The notes under the pieces are model-generated. The model made no database searches, was not told where the DNA came from, and worked only from the letters and a program-made list of their open reading frames with translations. Shown in pieces: positions 9,293 to 18,501 of a stretch of 45,538 bases of DNA. The DNA lies in contig CAIVLG010000238.1 of assembly GCA_903906695.1 (NCBI GenBank), forward strand, positions 1-45,538, given 5' to 3'. Within the stretch, counting starts at the first letter, position 1. Every line of letters starts with the position of its first letter. Position numbers and translations under genes: made by a program. Source of the stretch: an uncultured beta proteobacterium. GTDB taxonomy: Bacteria > Pseudomonadota > Gammaproteobacteria > Burkholderiales > Burkholderiaceae_C.

Positions 9293-9910
9293 CTACCCGG
9301 ATGATAGCCCGAAGCGCACAGACATTTGAAGCAGCTCAGTCAGCAGTTCGTCAATGGACAGACCGACATTGAAGAGCACACTGTCGGCGGCGCTCAGACG
9401 GCGCTCGCGACTGGCCTGGGAGGCGATGATTCTTTCGACCTCGTGGAGCGGCAACTGGTTGCGCGCCATGACACGCTGGATCTGAACTTCAGGAATGCAA
9501 TCGACGACCAGCACGTGGTCCACATTTTTCCGCCAATGGGCAGATTCGACCAGCAGCGGAACGTCGAACACCATGCAGGGCTTGCCCTGCTCGGCAAGAA
9601 GGCGCGTTTGGCGAAACGTTTCCTGTCCTACCATGGGATGAATGATGGCTTCGAGGCGCTGGCGGGCGCTGGCGTCGCTGTGGATCAGGCGACGCATCCG
9701 GTCGCGCTCCAGGGCTCCGGCAGCACTGAGGTATTCCGATCCAAATTCGGCGACGATAGCCGGCATGGCACGGCCACCTGGCGTCGTGAGCTGGCGCGAA
9801 ATCGCGTCGGCATCAATCACGCCGGCTCCCTGCTCTGCAAGTAGCGTGGCGACGGTGCTCTTGCCGCTGCCAATGCCGCCGGTCAATCCAAGCCGCACAG
9901 GAACCGGCAC
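9293..9910 (-). CDS. coaE: Dephospho-CoA kinase
   Basis: CoaE performs the last step of coenzyme A synthesis, phosphorylating the 3'-hydroxyl of dephospho-CoA with ATP. The P-loop Gly-Gly-Ile-Gly-Ser-Gly-Lys-Ser-Thr is at 11-19. It is followed by the Asp-Ala-Asp substrate motif (about 34-36) and the lid region Arg-Asn-Gln-Leu-Pro. The protein has 205 residues, a standard length. It starts at a GTG three bases after the pilD stop, so it is translated as part of the pil-coaE-zapD message. This linkage of CoA synthesis to pilus assembly genes is conserved in many proteobacteria and has no known functional meaning. Confidence 0.96.
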   Translation of the reverse strand: MPVPVRLGLTGGIGSGKSTVATLLAEQGAGVIDADAISRQLTTPGGRAMPAIVAEFGSEYLSAAGALERDRMRRLIHSDASARQRLEAIIHPMVGQETFRQTRLLAEQGKPCMVFDVPLLVESAHWRKNVDHVLVVDCIPEVQIQRVMARNQLPLHEVERIIASQASRERRLSAADSVLFNVGLSIDELLTELLQMSVRFGLSSG

Positions 9911-9913
9911 GAT

Positions 9914-10759
9914 TCAGAGTCCGACAAAGCGAAGCATGGCGTCCGGGCTGAAAATCATGGCGGTGATTCCCGCGCCCGCCAGGAACGGCCCAAATGGCAG
10001 ATAGCCGCCTTCGCGCAGACCCGCGGACAGCTTCATGGCAATGCCGATCACGGCGCCGATGACTGAAGCCATCAAGATGATCGGCACCAGTGCCTGCCAG
10101 CCAAACCAGGCGCCGAGCGCGGCAAAGAGCTTGAAATCTCCGAAGCCCATGCCTTCCTTGCCGGTGATCAACTTGAAACCCCAGTAGACCATCCACAACG
10201 AAAGGTAGCCCGCCACGGCGCCCCACAAGGCTGCCGGCAGCGCGACGCCGGTCCATTGCAAAGCGGCCGCGATCAGGCCCGCCCACAGCAGCGGCAGGGT
10301 GATCGCATCGGGCAGCAGCGTGGTGTCCCAGTCGATCAGGGCCAGCACCAACAGGCTCGCCGCAAAACCGCTCCAGAGGAGGGCGGATGGACCGGTTCCG
10401 AATTTCCAGGTTGCTATGAAGAACAGGATTCCGCTGGTCAGCTCCACCAGCGGGTAGCGCAGACCGATGGCGGCCCCACAGGCTGAGCACCGGCCTCGTA
10501 GAAAGAGGTAGCTCAACACCGGGATGTTTTCATGCCAGCGAATTTGATGGCCGCATTTTGGACAACGCGAGCGTGGCAACAGCAGGTTGAAGGTTTCCGT
10601 GTCTGGCGCTACTGGCGCGCCCGACATCTCTGCACACTCGAGCCGCCACTGCGCCTCGAGCATGATCGGCAGACGATGGATCACGACGTTGAGGAAACTG
10701 CCGACCAGCAGCCCCAGTGCGCCCACCAGGGCGGCATCGAGACCGCTTGAGATCAGCAT
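9914..10759 (-). CDS. pilD: Prepilin leader peptidase / N-methyltransferase
   Basis: PilD cleaves the leader of type IV prepilins and methylates the new N-terminus at the inner membrane. The 281-residue protein shows the N-terminal methyltransferase domain with paired CxxC motifs (Cys-Pro-Lys-Cys and Cys-Ser-Ala-Cys, about 72-100). Six to eight membrane segments follow, with a Gly-Phe-Gly-Asp peptidase motif about three quarters along. The ATG overlaps the pilC stop by one base (TGATG), and coaE starts 3 bases after its own stop. It is part of the conserved pilB-pilC-pilD operon. The start also fits the common N-terminal Gly-Ser-Phe-Leu-Asn-Val-Val segment. Confidence 0.96.
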   Translation of the reverse strand: MLISSGLDAALVGALGLLVGSFLNVVIHRLPIMLEAQWRLECAEMSGAPVAPDTETFNLLLPRSRCPKCGHQIRWHENIPVLSYLFLRGRCSACGAAIGLRYPLVELTSGILFFIATWKFGTGPSALLWSGFAASLLVLALIDWDTTLLPDAITLPLLWAGLIAAALQWTGVALPAALWGAVAGYLSLWMVYWGFKLITGKEGMGFGDFKLFAALGAWFGWQALVPIILMASVIGAVIGIAMKLSAGLREGGYLPFGPFLAGAGITAMIFSPDAMLRFVGL

Positions 10760-11976
10760 CAGACCACCTGACCCAGCTTGAAGATCGGCAGGTACATGGC
10801 GACCACGATGCCGCCAATCACGGTGCCCAGGATTACGATGATGATGGGCTCCATCAGGCTCGAAATGCCGGCCACCATGTCGTCAACCTCGGCTTCGTAA
10901 AAGTCAGCTGCTTTGCCCAGCATGTGGTCGATCGAACCCGACTCCTCGCCGATCGCACACATCTGCAACACCATCGAAGGAAAGAGGTTGGTGTTGCCCA
11001 TGGCAACGGTCAGGGCGGTTCCGGTGGATACCTCCTGCTGGATCTTGCGCGTTGCGTTCAGATAGACCGAATTGCCGGCCGCGCCCCCGACAGAGTCCAG
11101 CGCTTCGACAAGTGGCACGCCGGCGGCAAACATCGTCGACAGCGTCCGCGTCCAGCGCGCCACGCAGGATTTGTCCACCAGCACGCCAAAAATCGGCATC
11201 TTGAGCAGGATGCGGTCCATGACAGCCTGCACTTTTTCGTTGCGCTTCCAGGCCTGCATGAAAAAATACAGACCACCGCCAATGCTGCCAAAAATCAGCC
11301 ACCAGTACTTGACAAAAATCTCGCTGATGGCAATCACTACCAGTGTTGGCCCTGGCAGGTCGGCACCAAAATTGGAAAACACGTCCTTGAACGCCGGTAC
11401 CACGAAGATCATGATGACGGCCGTGACCACAAAAGCCACGACCAGCACTGCGATCGGGTACATCAAGGCCGACTTGATCTTTGACTTCATGGCCTCGGTT
11501 TTTTCCATGTACACGGCGAGGCGGTCCAGCAGCTGGTCCAGAATGCCGGCTGCTTCGCCGGCTTCGATCAGATTGCAGTAAAGGTTGTCGAAATAGAGCG
11601 GGAATTTGCGAAAGGCAACGCTCAGCGAGGTGCCGGTTTCGACGTCGGTTCGGATATCGTTGAGAAGTTTGGTGACACTTGGGTTCGGGTTGCCGCGCCC
11701 GACGATGTCGAACGCCTGCAACAGCGGAACGCCGGCTTTCATCATGGTCGCCAGTTGACGCGTGAAGATGGCCAGATCCTTGGGTCTGATCGACTTGCCG
11801 GATCGCATTCTGCGCTTCCTGATCTTGGTCGGCATGACGCCCTGGCGCCGTAGCGCCGCCTGCACCTGATGCTCGCCGCCGGCCCGGGTTTCGCCGCGCA
11901 CCTGTTTGCCGTTGCGGTCCCGGCCTTCCCATTCGAAGACAAAATCCTTGATTCCCTTGCTGCTTGAAGTTGCCAT
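10759..11976 (-). CDS. pilC: Type IV pilus inner-membrane platform protein PilC
   Basis: PilC is the inner-membrane platform that couples the assembly ATPase to pilin polymerisation. The 405 residues comprise two repeated GspF/T2SSF domains (about 70-195 and 275-400), each opening with the pattern Phe-x-Arg-Gln-Leu or Trp-Thr-Arg-Thr-Leu. There are three membrane segments, two central and one at the C-terminus. The frame is open well upstream into pilB, but the ATG at 11976, 20 bases after the pilB stop, gives the canonical N-terminus, so the longer reading is rejected. It ends in a one-base overlap with pilD. Confidence 0.96.
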   Translation of the reverse strand: MATSSSKGIKDFVFEWEGRDRNGKQVRGETRAGGEHQVQAALRRQGVMPTKIRKRRMRSGKSIRPKDLAIFTRQLATMMKAGVPLLQAFDIVGRGNPNPSVTKLLNDIRTDVETGTSLSVAFRKFPLYFDNLYCNLIEAGEAAGILDQLLDRLAVYMEKTEAMKSKIKSALMYPIAVLVVAFVVTAVIMIFVVPAFKDVFSNFGADLPGPTLVVIAISEIFVKYWWLIFGSIGGGLYFFMQAWKRNEKVQAVMDRILLKMPIFGVLVDKSCVARWTRTLSTMFAAGVPLVEALDSVGGAAGNSVYLNATRKIQQEVSTGTALTVAMGNTNLFPSMVLQMCAIGEESGSIDHMLGKAADFYEAEVDDMVAGISSLMEPIIIVILGTVIGGIVVAMYLPIFKLGQVV

Positions 11977-11996
11977 CGTCTGCTCTGGATTGTTTT

Positions 11997-13730
11997 TTAT
12001 TCGTTGGTTACGGCCAGCACTTCTTCCAGAGAAGTCAGTCCCAGCTTGACTTTGCCCAGGCCAGCCTGTCTCAAAGTGAGAACGCCTTCCAGAGCCGACT
12101 GCTGGGCGATCTCCATGGCGTTGCCATCGCGCAGGATGATGCGTTGCATTTCTTCGCTGATCGGCATCACCTGGTAGATCCCGAGCCGTCCTTTGTAGCC
12201 ATTGTTGCAACTCGAACAGCCGACCGGCCGGTACGAAATCCAGGGGTCTTTCAGGTCATTGTCTTCATAGCCGGCGTCAAGCAGCGCCCTTCTGGGAATG
12301 TCGATCCGGGTCTTGCAATTGGGGCAAAGACGGCGCGCCAAACGCTGCGCTGTGATGAGAATCACGCTGGAGGCGATGTTGAAGGGGGCAATGCCCATGT
12401 TGCGCAGACGCGCCAGGGTGGTCGGCGCATCGTTGGTGTGCAGCGTGGACAGCAGCAGGTGACCGGTTTGCGCGGCCTTGATCGAGATGTCAGCGGTCTC
12501 AAGGTCGCGAATCTCACCGACCATGATGATGTCCGGATCCTGCCGCAAGAACGACTTGAGCGCCGCTGAAAACGTGAGTCCCGCTCTCTCATTGATGTTG
12601 ACCTGATTGACGCCTGGCAAATTGATTTCGCACGGGTCTTCGGCGGTGGCGATATTGACGCCGGGCTTGTTCAGCAGGTTCAGGCAGGTATAGAGGGAAA
12701 CTGTCTTTCCCGACCCCGTTGGTCCGGTCACCAGAATCATGCCGTAGGGCCGGTTGATGGCGTGCAGCAGTCTTTGCTTGTCTGGTGCTTCGTAGCCGAG
12801 CGCATCGATGCCCAGCTTGGCAATGCTGGGATCCAGAATCCGGATCACGATCTTCTCGCCAAACAGGGTTGGCAAGCTGCTGACCCGGAAGTCGATGACA
12901 CGGTCCGGGCCGATCTTGAGCTTCATCTTTCCGTCTTGGGGTACGCGCTTTTCCGAGATATCCATCCTGGAAATGACTTTGATGCGCGACGCCAGTTTGT
13001 CTTTGATGGCAATCGGGGGCGAGGCTATTTCGCGCAGTTCTCCGTCAATGCGAAATCGCACACGGTAATTGTGCTCGTAGGGTTCGAAGTGCAGGTCGGA
13101 AGCACGCAGACTATAGGCGTCCAGCAACATCTTGTGCAGGAACTTGACGACCGGCGCATCGTCGATTTCCGACGCCGTGCTGTCGCTGTTGTCGGTAAGG
13201 TCTGCGGCGACCGACTCGTCAAACTCGAAATCTTCGCCGATGATGTTGTCTATCGTTTCTGCCGCGCTGGCAGCATTGACTGAGACCAGCCTGAGCAGTT
13301 TGTCGTATTCGGCGACGACCCAGTCAACTCGCAACTGGGTGGCAAATTTTATTTTCTCCGCTGCCTGGCTGTCGGAAGGGTCGGCGGTCGCAACGATCAG
13401 CCGGTTGTTGCGCTTGCTTAGCACTACGACACGGTAATCCGCGCAAATCTTGCTGTCCAGCAAGCCCTTGGGAAGGCGCTGCGAGTCGATCGCACTCAAG
13501 TCCACCAGCGGCGCTGCGAAGGCAGTGGAAACCGTATGCGCCAGATCAAATGCCGAAACCACGCCGGAGCCGGTAAGCTCGGCGATGAAACTGGTGCGAT
13601 TGCTTTGCGCCTTGCGCGAAATGTCTTCCGCCGCCTCTTGCTCGAGCTTGCCGGCCAGCACCAGCGCGCGGCCCAAGCCCGGCAAGGCCATGACGGACGG
13701 CTCGGAAAGGGTTAAATCAACGGCGGTCAT
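11997..13730 (-). CDS. pilB: Type IV pilus assembly ATPase PilB
   Basis: PilB is the hexameric cytoplasmic ATPase that powers pilus extension. The 577-residue protein has an N-terminal MshEN/GspE-N domain (about 20-150) and a C-terminal secretion ATPase domain. Walker A Gly-Pro-Thr-Gly-Ser-Gly-Lys-Thr is at 336-343. Walker B Ile-Ile-Met-Val-Gly-Glu-Ile-Arg-Asp lies around 401-409. The His box Leu-Ser-Thr-Leu-His-Thr-Asn-Asp is at about 427-434. The zinc-binding tetracysteine begins Cys-Pro-Asn-Cys (469-472) and closes with Cys-Ser-Ser-Cys. It is first in the pilB-pilC-pilD-coaE-zapD-yacG run; the promoter should lie in the 34 bases upstream or further into the neighbouring regulator. Confidence 0.97.
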   Translation of the reverse strand: MTAVDLTLSEPSVMALPGLGRALVLAGKLEQEAAEDISRKAQSNRTSFIAELTGSGVVSAFDLAHTVSTAFAAPLVDLSAIDSQRLPKGLLDSKICADYRVVVLSKRNNRLIVATADPSDSQAAEKIKFATQLRVDWVVAEYDKLLRLVSVNAASAAETIDNIIGEDFEFDESVAADLTDNSDSTASEIDDAPVVKFLHKMLLDAYSLRASDLHFEPYEHNYRVRFRIDGELREIASPPIAIKDKLASRIKVISRMDISEKRVPQDGKMKLKIGPDRVIDFRVSSLPTLFGEKIVIRILDPSIAKLGIDALGYEAPDKQRLLHAINRPYGMILVTGPTGSGKTVSLYTCLNLLNKPGVNIATAEDPCEINLPGVNQVNINERAGLTFSAALKSFLRQDPDIIMVGEIRDLETADISIKAAQTGHLLLSTLHTNDAPTTLARLRNMGIAPFNIASSVILITAQRLARRLCPNCKTRIDIPRRALLDAGYEDNDLKDPWISYRPVGCSSCNNGYKGRLGIYQVMPISEEMQRIILRDGNAMEIAQQSALEGVLTLRQAGLGKVKLGLTSLEEVLAVTNE

Positions 13731-13764
13731 AGCTCGAAATGTACTACGTCAGCAAGGAACATTT

Positions 13765-14811
13765 TCAAGCATCGCCGATTTCGCCATCGCCGACCCAGCG
13801 TTTGCGGCTGGTGCGCAGTCGGTAGCGCTCGCGATAGGCGGCCGGCAACGTTTGGGTCTGGCGTTGAAAGATGCGGCGAAAGGTTCCGACATCGTGGTAG
13901 CCGCACATCTGGGCCACCTGTTCCACGCTGACGTAGGTGGTCTCCAGCAAAACACGAGCGCGGGCCACCCGCAGACGGTGCAGGTAATCGAGCGGACTCT
14001 GGTTGTGCGCGATGGCAAATTGGCGCGACAAGGTGCGTGCACTGGTCGCAGCCGCCTGCGCCGTCGCCGCCAGACTATAGGGTTCGGTCATGTGCTCCTG
14101 AAGCCAGCGCCGCGCGCGTTCCAGGCTACCGGCAGGCAGGATGCGCTGGTGTGTCCCTTGCACAATCTGCGCAGTCACCTGCTGGCGCTCCCTGGAATAA
14201 AGGTAGACGTGGGCTGTGGCCGCCGCAAGCTCAGCCAGTGGAGTCTGGCCCAGCATATCGAGTATCACCTCGGTGGCCTGCACCGGCGAGGCGCAGGTCC
14301 AGACCCGGTTGTCCACGTTCCAGGCGCGTTCTGAAAGCAACTGAAGGTCCTCGCCGTGGCGCAGCACCGAGGCGACGAAGGGCCACGGTACGGCGACCGC
14401 CCGTCCCGACAGAAGACCGGCTTCGCCGAGCAAGGCGACGCCATTTGCAAGCCCAGCCACCAGATTGTTGGCCGCATGCGCCTGTCTCAGGCGCGGCATT
14501 GCGTTTGCGCAGCGTTGCACAATTCGATCCAGGTGCGGACCGCTTTTGGCATGCCAGCCAGGCACCACAACGATGGCCGCGGTGCCGCGAAACGGCTCGC
14601 CACGCGGCAAGGCGGATGGTCGCCGCACGCCTGTCGCAGTGAGCCAGCGCCAGGTTGCTGGTGCCGGCACGCGCGGCCAACGCATGGCTGCCAGCAGGTT
14701 GATGCTGCGCAGCACGTCGACCACCGCCAGCGCCGAGCCGGCCAGCACCTCCGGGTCCCAAAAGATGTCCACACACAATGGTTCCGGTGGCGGCATGGAG
14801 GTGGCGGTCAT
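13765..14811 (-). CDS. GlxA-family AraC-type transcriptional regulator
   Basis: The 348-residue protein combines an N-terminal DJ-1/PfpI (class I amidotransferase-like) ligand domain (about 12-190) with a C-terminal AraC double helix-turn-helix (about 235-330). The GlxA type is recognised by Ile-Val-Val-Val-Pro-Gly-Trp in the first domain, and in the second by Ser-Ala-Arg-Thr-Leu-Ser-Arg-Gln-Phe and Asp-Val-Gly-Thr-Phe-Arg-Arg-Ile-Phe. The catalytic Cys of true DJ-1 peptidases is not needed in this family. It is transcribed away from the Bug/M81/PLP enzyme cluster with a 94-base gap. This suggests it controls that cluster in response to a nitrogenous small molecule, which is inference. Confidence 0.85.
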   Translation of the reverse strand: MTATSMPPPEPLCVDIFWDPEVLAGSALAVVDVLRSINLLAAMRWPRVPAPATWRWLTATGVRRPSALPRGEPFRGTAAIVVVPGWHAKSGPHLDRIVQRCANAMPRLRQAHAANNLVAGLANGVALLGEAGLLSGRAVAVPWPFVASVLRHGEDLQLLSERAWNVDNRVWTCASPVQATEVILDMLGQTPLAELAAATAHVYLYSRERQQVTAQIVQGTHQRILPAGSLERARRWLQEHMTEPYSLAATAQAAATSARTLSRQFAIAHNQSPLDYLHRLRVARARVLLETTYVSVEQVAQMCGYHDVGTFRRIFQRQTQTLPAAYRERYRLRTSRKRWVGDGEIGDA

Positions 14812-14905
14812 GGCTGGATAGGCGTCTGTCTTGGCAACCGTTGCACTTTAGCCCAATCCGGTTCCAGCGTACCATTGGTCGACAGATCAAAGGACAGGAG
14901 ACTCC

Positions 14906-15907
14906 ATGGCATCGCAGTGCACGCCCAGTTCGCCAACCCATCTTTCGCGTCGCCAGCTGCTGGTGGCTGGTGCCGCCGGCTTGGCGGTACCGCTGGCCCG
15001 GTCGCAGGCCGCTTTCCCGAATCGGGCGCTGACCATCATCGTGCCTTACACCGCTGGCGGTTCATCCGACGCCGGTGCACGCATGCTGGCGCCAGAGCTC
15101 TCCAAGTCGCTGGGGCAACCGGTGCTGGTTGACAATGCGGCCGGCGCCGGTGGCGCCATTGGCGTGCAGAAATTGATCCGCTCGGCAGCTGATGGCTACA
15201 CCCTGCTCTACGGTGGTTTGAGCGAGTCGCTGCTGATTCCGCTGATCAACCCGTCGCTCAACTACAAGGTTGAAGACATGCTGCCAATCGCCATGGTCGG
15301 CTCGTCGCCGGTGGTGTTTGTGACGCGACCCGATTTTCCAGCCCAAAACGTCGACGACCTGATCGAACTGGCGCGCAAGAGTCCGGGCAAGCTCAGTTTT
15401 GGTTCCGCCGGCATCGGCTCTTTTGCCCACGTCATGACCGAGGTCATCAAGGACCGGGTCCACGTCTTTATGGTCCACATTCCATACCGGGGCGGCGCCC
15501 AGATCCTGACTGACGTCATTGGCGGCCAAATCGATCTGGGGGTCACCACCGTCGCCAATGCAGCCCAGATGATTGCCAGCAAACGCCTCAAGGCGCTGGG
15601 GGTTTCCTCCAGGCAAAGGGTCTCGATCATGAAGGAGGTGCCGACCTTTGCCGAGTCGCGCAGTCTGCCAGGTCTGGAGATGCTGGTCTGGGGCCTGATG
15701 TTTGCGCCTATCGGCACGCCGCAGGCGGTGGTCTCCAAACTCGGCGCTACGATCAATGCAGTGATGGAACTGCCGGCCGTCAAGGCGTTTATGGCCAAGA
15801 TAGGAGCCGAACTGCCCAGCCTGATGAACCCGGCGCAAGCGCAGGCTTTCCTGCAGGCTGAGCAGAAGCTGTACCGACCCGTGGTCAGTCGCATCAAACC
15901 GGAGTAG
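14906..15907 (+). CDS. Bug-family tripartite tricarboxylate transporter receptor (periplasmic solute-binding protein)
   Basis: Bug proteins are periplasmic binding proteins, greatly expanded in Burkholderiales, that deliver carboxylates and related solutes to TctAB permeases. The 333-residue protein has a Tat-like signal (Ser-Arg-Arg-Gln-Leu-Leu-Val-Ala-Gly, about 14-22, then a hydrophobic core). The mature part carries Ile-Val-Pro-Tyr-Thr-Ala-Gly-Gly and Asn-Ala-Ala-Gly-Ala-Gly-Gly, the usual Bug landmarks. An ACAGGAG ribosome site precedes the ATG. No TctA/TctB genes are in the window, so it is an orphan receptor or sensor. It is followed three bases later by the M81 peptidase gene. Confidence 0.9.
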   Translation: MASQCTPSSPTHLSRRQLLVAGAAGLAVPLARSQAAFPNRALTIIVPYTAGGSSDAGARMLAPELSKSLGQPVLVDNAAGAGGAIGVQKLIRSAADGYTLLYGGLSESLLIPLINPSLNYKVEDMLPIAMVGSSPVVFVTRPDFPAQNVDDLIELARKSPGKLSFGSAGIGSFAHVMTEVIKDRVHVFMVHIPYRGGAQILTDVIGGQIDLGVTTVANAAQMIASKRLKALGVSSRQRVSIMKEVPTFAESRSLPGLEMLVWGLMFAPIGTPQAVVSKLGATINAVMELPAVKAFMAKIGAELPSLMNPAQAQAFLQAEQKLYRPVVSRIKPE

Positions 15908-15910
15908 CTC

Positions 15911-17437
15911 GTGTCGGCCAGGACACTGCGCGTCGGCATTTGCGGCTTCTTCATCGAATGCAACCGCTGGGCGCCGGTGAGTACGGGTGCGACATTCGCT
16001 GCGGCACTGGACATGACTGGCGACGTCCTGCAGGCGGAACTGGTGCGCGAGCAGCCACGCTTGCTGCCCGATAGCGCCGGCTTTGTCGCGCAGATGAACT
16101 GCCTGGGGCCGTGGCAGCCGGTTGCGCTGCGCATGGCGGCGGCCCAGCCCGGCGGGCCGGCTGAGCACGGCTATTTCATGGCGCTGGTGCAGGATATCGA
16201 GAACCGTCTGCGCGCTGCCGGCACGCTCGATGCGGTTTTTATCTCCTCGCATGGCGCTGCGCTGACGACGGAAATGGACGATCCGGACGGGGAACTGTTT
16301 GCACGCGTTAGGGCCGTGGTTGGTGCCGCTGTGCCGATCGTTGCTGTCTTCGACCTGCATTGCAATGTGTCGCAGCGCATGACCGATGCGCTGTCAGCCT
16401 TTATTGCCTACCGCTGCAACCCACATACCGATTTGCGCGAACGCGGCGAGGAGGCGGCGCGCCATCTGCATACCTTGCTGGCGCACGGTCCGGGTGTCGT
16501 GGAACTGGTCAAGTTGCCTTTTGTGCCGCCGGCCACGGCGCAGTTGGTGGCGCCGGGTACGCCTTACGCAGAGCTGATAGAAATCGGACAGACACGCCTT
16601 GGCGGCGCCATTCTGAACGTCTCGCTGTGCGGTGGCTTCGCCCTGGCCGACTGCGATAAATGTGGCTTTTCGGTTGTCGTCACGGCGCGAGACGGTGATC
16701 GCGCCGCAGCCCGCTCGCTTGCCTTTGAGCTGGCAGCAATGGTCTGGCGCTCGCGCGCACGATTCGTCTCCCGGCTGATAGCGCTGAGCGAGGCGGTTCA
16801 GGCTGCACTGGCCGCCGGTCGGGACGGCGGCGCAGCGCTGATCCTGGCCGACGTTGCTGACAACCCGGGTGCTGGAGGCGGTGGCAATACGGTCACATTG
16901 TTGCAGGCGCTGCTGGCGGCGCAGGCGCAGGCAGTGCTGCTGGCCGTGTTCACAGATCCGGCGCTGGCGCAGGAGGCCCACACGCTGGGCGTTGGTGCGG
17001 CCTTCATGGCGCGACTTAACCGTGACAGCGCGGATGCACGGTTTGCGCCTGAATTCGCACACAGCGCCCGCGTGCTCACACTCTCCGACGGTCAATTTGT
17101 TGGTGTGCGCGGCATGCTCAAAGGTGCGCAGCATGAGATGGGTCGATCGGCGTTGCTTGATCTGGGGGGCGTTCAGCTGGCGGTCATCTCCAAACGCCAG
17201 CAACTGCTGGACCCGGCACAATTGACATGCCTGGGGGTTGATCTGGCGAATGTGCGCACACTGGTGGTCAAGAGTCGGGGCCATTTCCGTGCCGCGTTTG
17301 ACCAGTTTGCGCCGCCAGAGCGCATCCTTGAAGTCGACTGCCCCGGCCTCACGACACCGAACCTGAAGACCTTGCCCTGGACGCGCATGCCGCGGCCGGT
17401 TTATCCTCTCGATGAAGACACTACTTGGAGACCCTGA
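15911..17437 (+). CDS. M81 family metallopeptidase (MlrC-like)
   Basis: The 508-residue protein matches the MlrC family, named after the microcystin-degrading enzyme. Most members act on unknown small amides or peptides. Putative metal-binding motifs are Ser-Ser-His-Gly-Ala-Ala, Phe-Asp-Leu-His-Cys-Asn and Asn-Pro-His-Thr-Asp in the N-terminal half. The family's Asp-Asn-Pro-Gly-Ala-Gly-Gly-Gly-Gly-Asn stretch lies about two thirds along. It starts at a GTG three bases after the Bug receptor stop and ends two bases before the next ATG, so the three are almost certainly one operon. The receptor may feed its substrate, but the substrate cannot be read from sequence. No signal peptide is seen, so it should be cytoplasmic. 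Confidence 0.87.
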   Translation: MSARTLRVGICGFFIECNRWAPVSTGATFAAALDMTGDVLQAELVREQPRLLPDSAGFVAQMNCLGPWQPVALRMAAAQPGGPAEHGYFMALVQDIENRLRAAGTLDAVFISSHGAALTTEMDDPDGELFARVRAVVGAAVPIVAVFDLHCNVSQRMTDALSAFIAYRCNPHTDLRERGEEAARHLHTLLAHGPGVVELVKLPFVPPATAQLVAPGTPYAELIEIGQTRLGGAILNVSLCGGFALADCDKCGFSVVVTARDGDRAAARSLAFELAAMVWRSRARFVSRLIALSEAVQAALAAGRDGGAALILADVADNPGAGGGGNTVTLLQALLAAQAQAVLLAVFTDPALAQEAHTLGVGAAFMARLNRDSADARFAPEFAHSARVLTLSDGQFVGVRGMLKGAQHEMGRSALLDLGGVQLAVISKRQQLLDPAQLTCLGVDLANVRTLVVKSRGHFRAAFDQFAPPERILEVDCPGLTTPNLKTLPWTRMPRPVYPLDEDTTWRP

Positions 17438-17439
17438 AC

Positions 17440-18468
17440 ATGGATCTGTCCCGTTTTCCGCGGCGCCGCTATACCCTTGGCGCGACGCCACTGGAATTTC
17501 TGCCCAACTTCACCAAGGCCCTGAGTCCGCACGGCGGCGGTCCCAATATCTGGATCAAACGCGACGACATGCTGGGTCTGAGCCCGGGCGGCAACAAGAC
17601 GCGTAAGCTCGAATTCCTGGTCGCCGACGCTCTGGCACAAGGCGCCGATACGCTGATCACCTGCGGCGCACCGCAGTCCAACCACTGCCGCATCACGCTC
17701 GCAGCGGCCGTCAAGGAAGGTCTGAAATGCCGCTTTGTGATCGAGGAGCGGGTCGCCGGCAGTTTCAGTGAGACTGCCAGCGGCAATCACTTCATGTTCC
17801 GCCTGCTCGGTGTGGAAGCGCTGACGGTGGTGCCGGCCGGCAGCAATATGGCAGCGGCGATGCAGACGGTGGCCGATGAACTCGCGGCGCAGGGTCGCAA
17901 AGGCTACGTCATCCCGGGCGGTGGCTCCAATGCCCTGGGTGGCCTCGGTTACGTGGCCTGTGCGCAGGAACTGCAGCAGCAGTTCTTCGAGCAGGGCGTG
18001 CAGATTGACCGGGTCGTCGTCGGCTCCGGCAGTTCCGGTACGCACGGTGGTCTGGTGGCGGGTTTTGTCGGGAACAACATCCATATTCCGATTGTCGGCA
18101 TCGGTGTCAGCCGCGACCCGGCCGACCAGGAACCGCTGGTCTACAAGGAGGCGCAGGCGGTCTTTGATCTGCTGGGCCTGAAGATGACCGTTCCGCGCGA
18201 GGCGGTGCTGAGCGTGGGCGGCTACTGGCAGCCCAAGTACTCGGTGCCGAACGCGAAGATGGTGGAGGCGGTGCAGATGCTGGCGCGCACCGAGGCGATT
18301 TTGCTGGACCCGGTTTACACCGGCAAGATCATGGCGGGGCTGATTGGTCTGCGCCGACAGGACTTTTTCAAAGCCGGCGAGAATGTTTTGTTTCTGCACA
18401 CCGGCGGCCTGCCCTCACTGCACGCGTATGAACGCGAAGTACTTGGGCAGATAGAGGTCGCCAGCTGA
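17440..18468 (+). CDS. PLP-dependent D-cysteine desulfhydrase / L-cysteate sulfo-lyase-like enzyme
   Basis: This is a fold type II PLP enzyme of the ACC-deaminase family, 342 residues. The PLP lysine is Lys53 in Gly-Gly-Asn-Lys-Thr-Arg-Lys; the Gln-Ser-Asn-His substrate loop and the Asp-Pro-Val-Tyr motif are present. Two positions separate true ACC deaminases (Glu295, Leu322 in the Pseudomonas enzyme) from D-cysteine desulfhydrases. Here both are Thr (Asp-Pro-Val-Tyr-Thr-Gly-Lys and Leu-His-Thr-Gly-Gly), which argues against ACC deaminase. Products would be pyruvate, ammonia and sulfide (or sulfite from cysteate). The start is the ATG with TTGGAG 9 bases upstream, two bases after the M81 gene. 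D-cysteine and L-cysteate cannot be told apart here. Confidence 0.85.
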   Translation: MDLSRFPRRRYTLGATPLEFLPNFTKALSPHGGGPNIWIKRDDMLGLSPGGNKTRKLEFLVADALAQGADTLITCGAPQSNHCRITLAAAVKEGLKCRFVIEERVAGSFSETASGNHFMFRLLGVEALTVVPAGSNMAAAMQTVADELAAQGRKGYVIPGGGSNALGGLGYVACAQELQQQFFEQGVQIDRVVVGSGSSGTHGGLVAGFVGNNIHIPIVGIGVSRDPADQEPLVYKEAQAVFDLLGLKMTVPREAVLSVGGYWQPKYSVPNAKMVEAVQMLARTEAILLDPVYTGKIMAGLIGLRRQDFFKAGENVLFLHTGGLPSLHAYEREVLGQIEVAS

Positions 18469-18501
18469 TAAAGTGGGCAGGCGAAGCAACCCGAGACGCC
18501 C

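Noticed and set aside
17440..18468. ACC deaminase annotation for the PLP enzyme
   Set aside because: Both diagnostic active-site positions are Thr where ACC deaminase has Glu and Leu.
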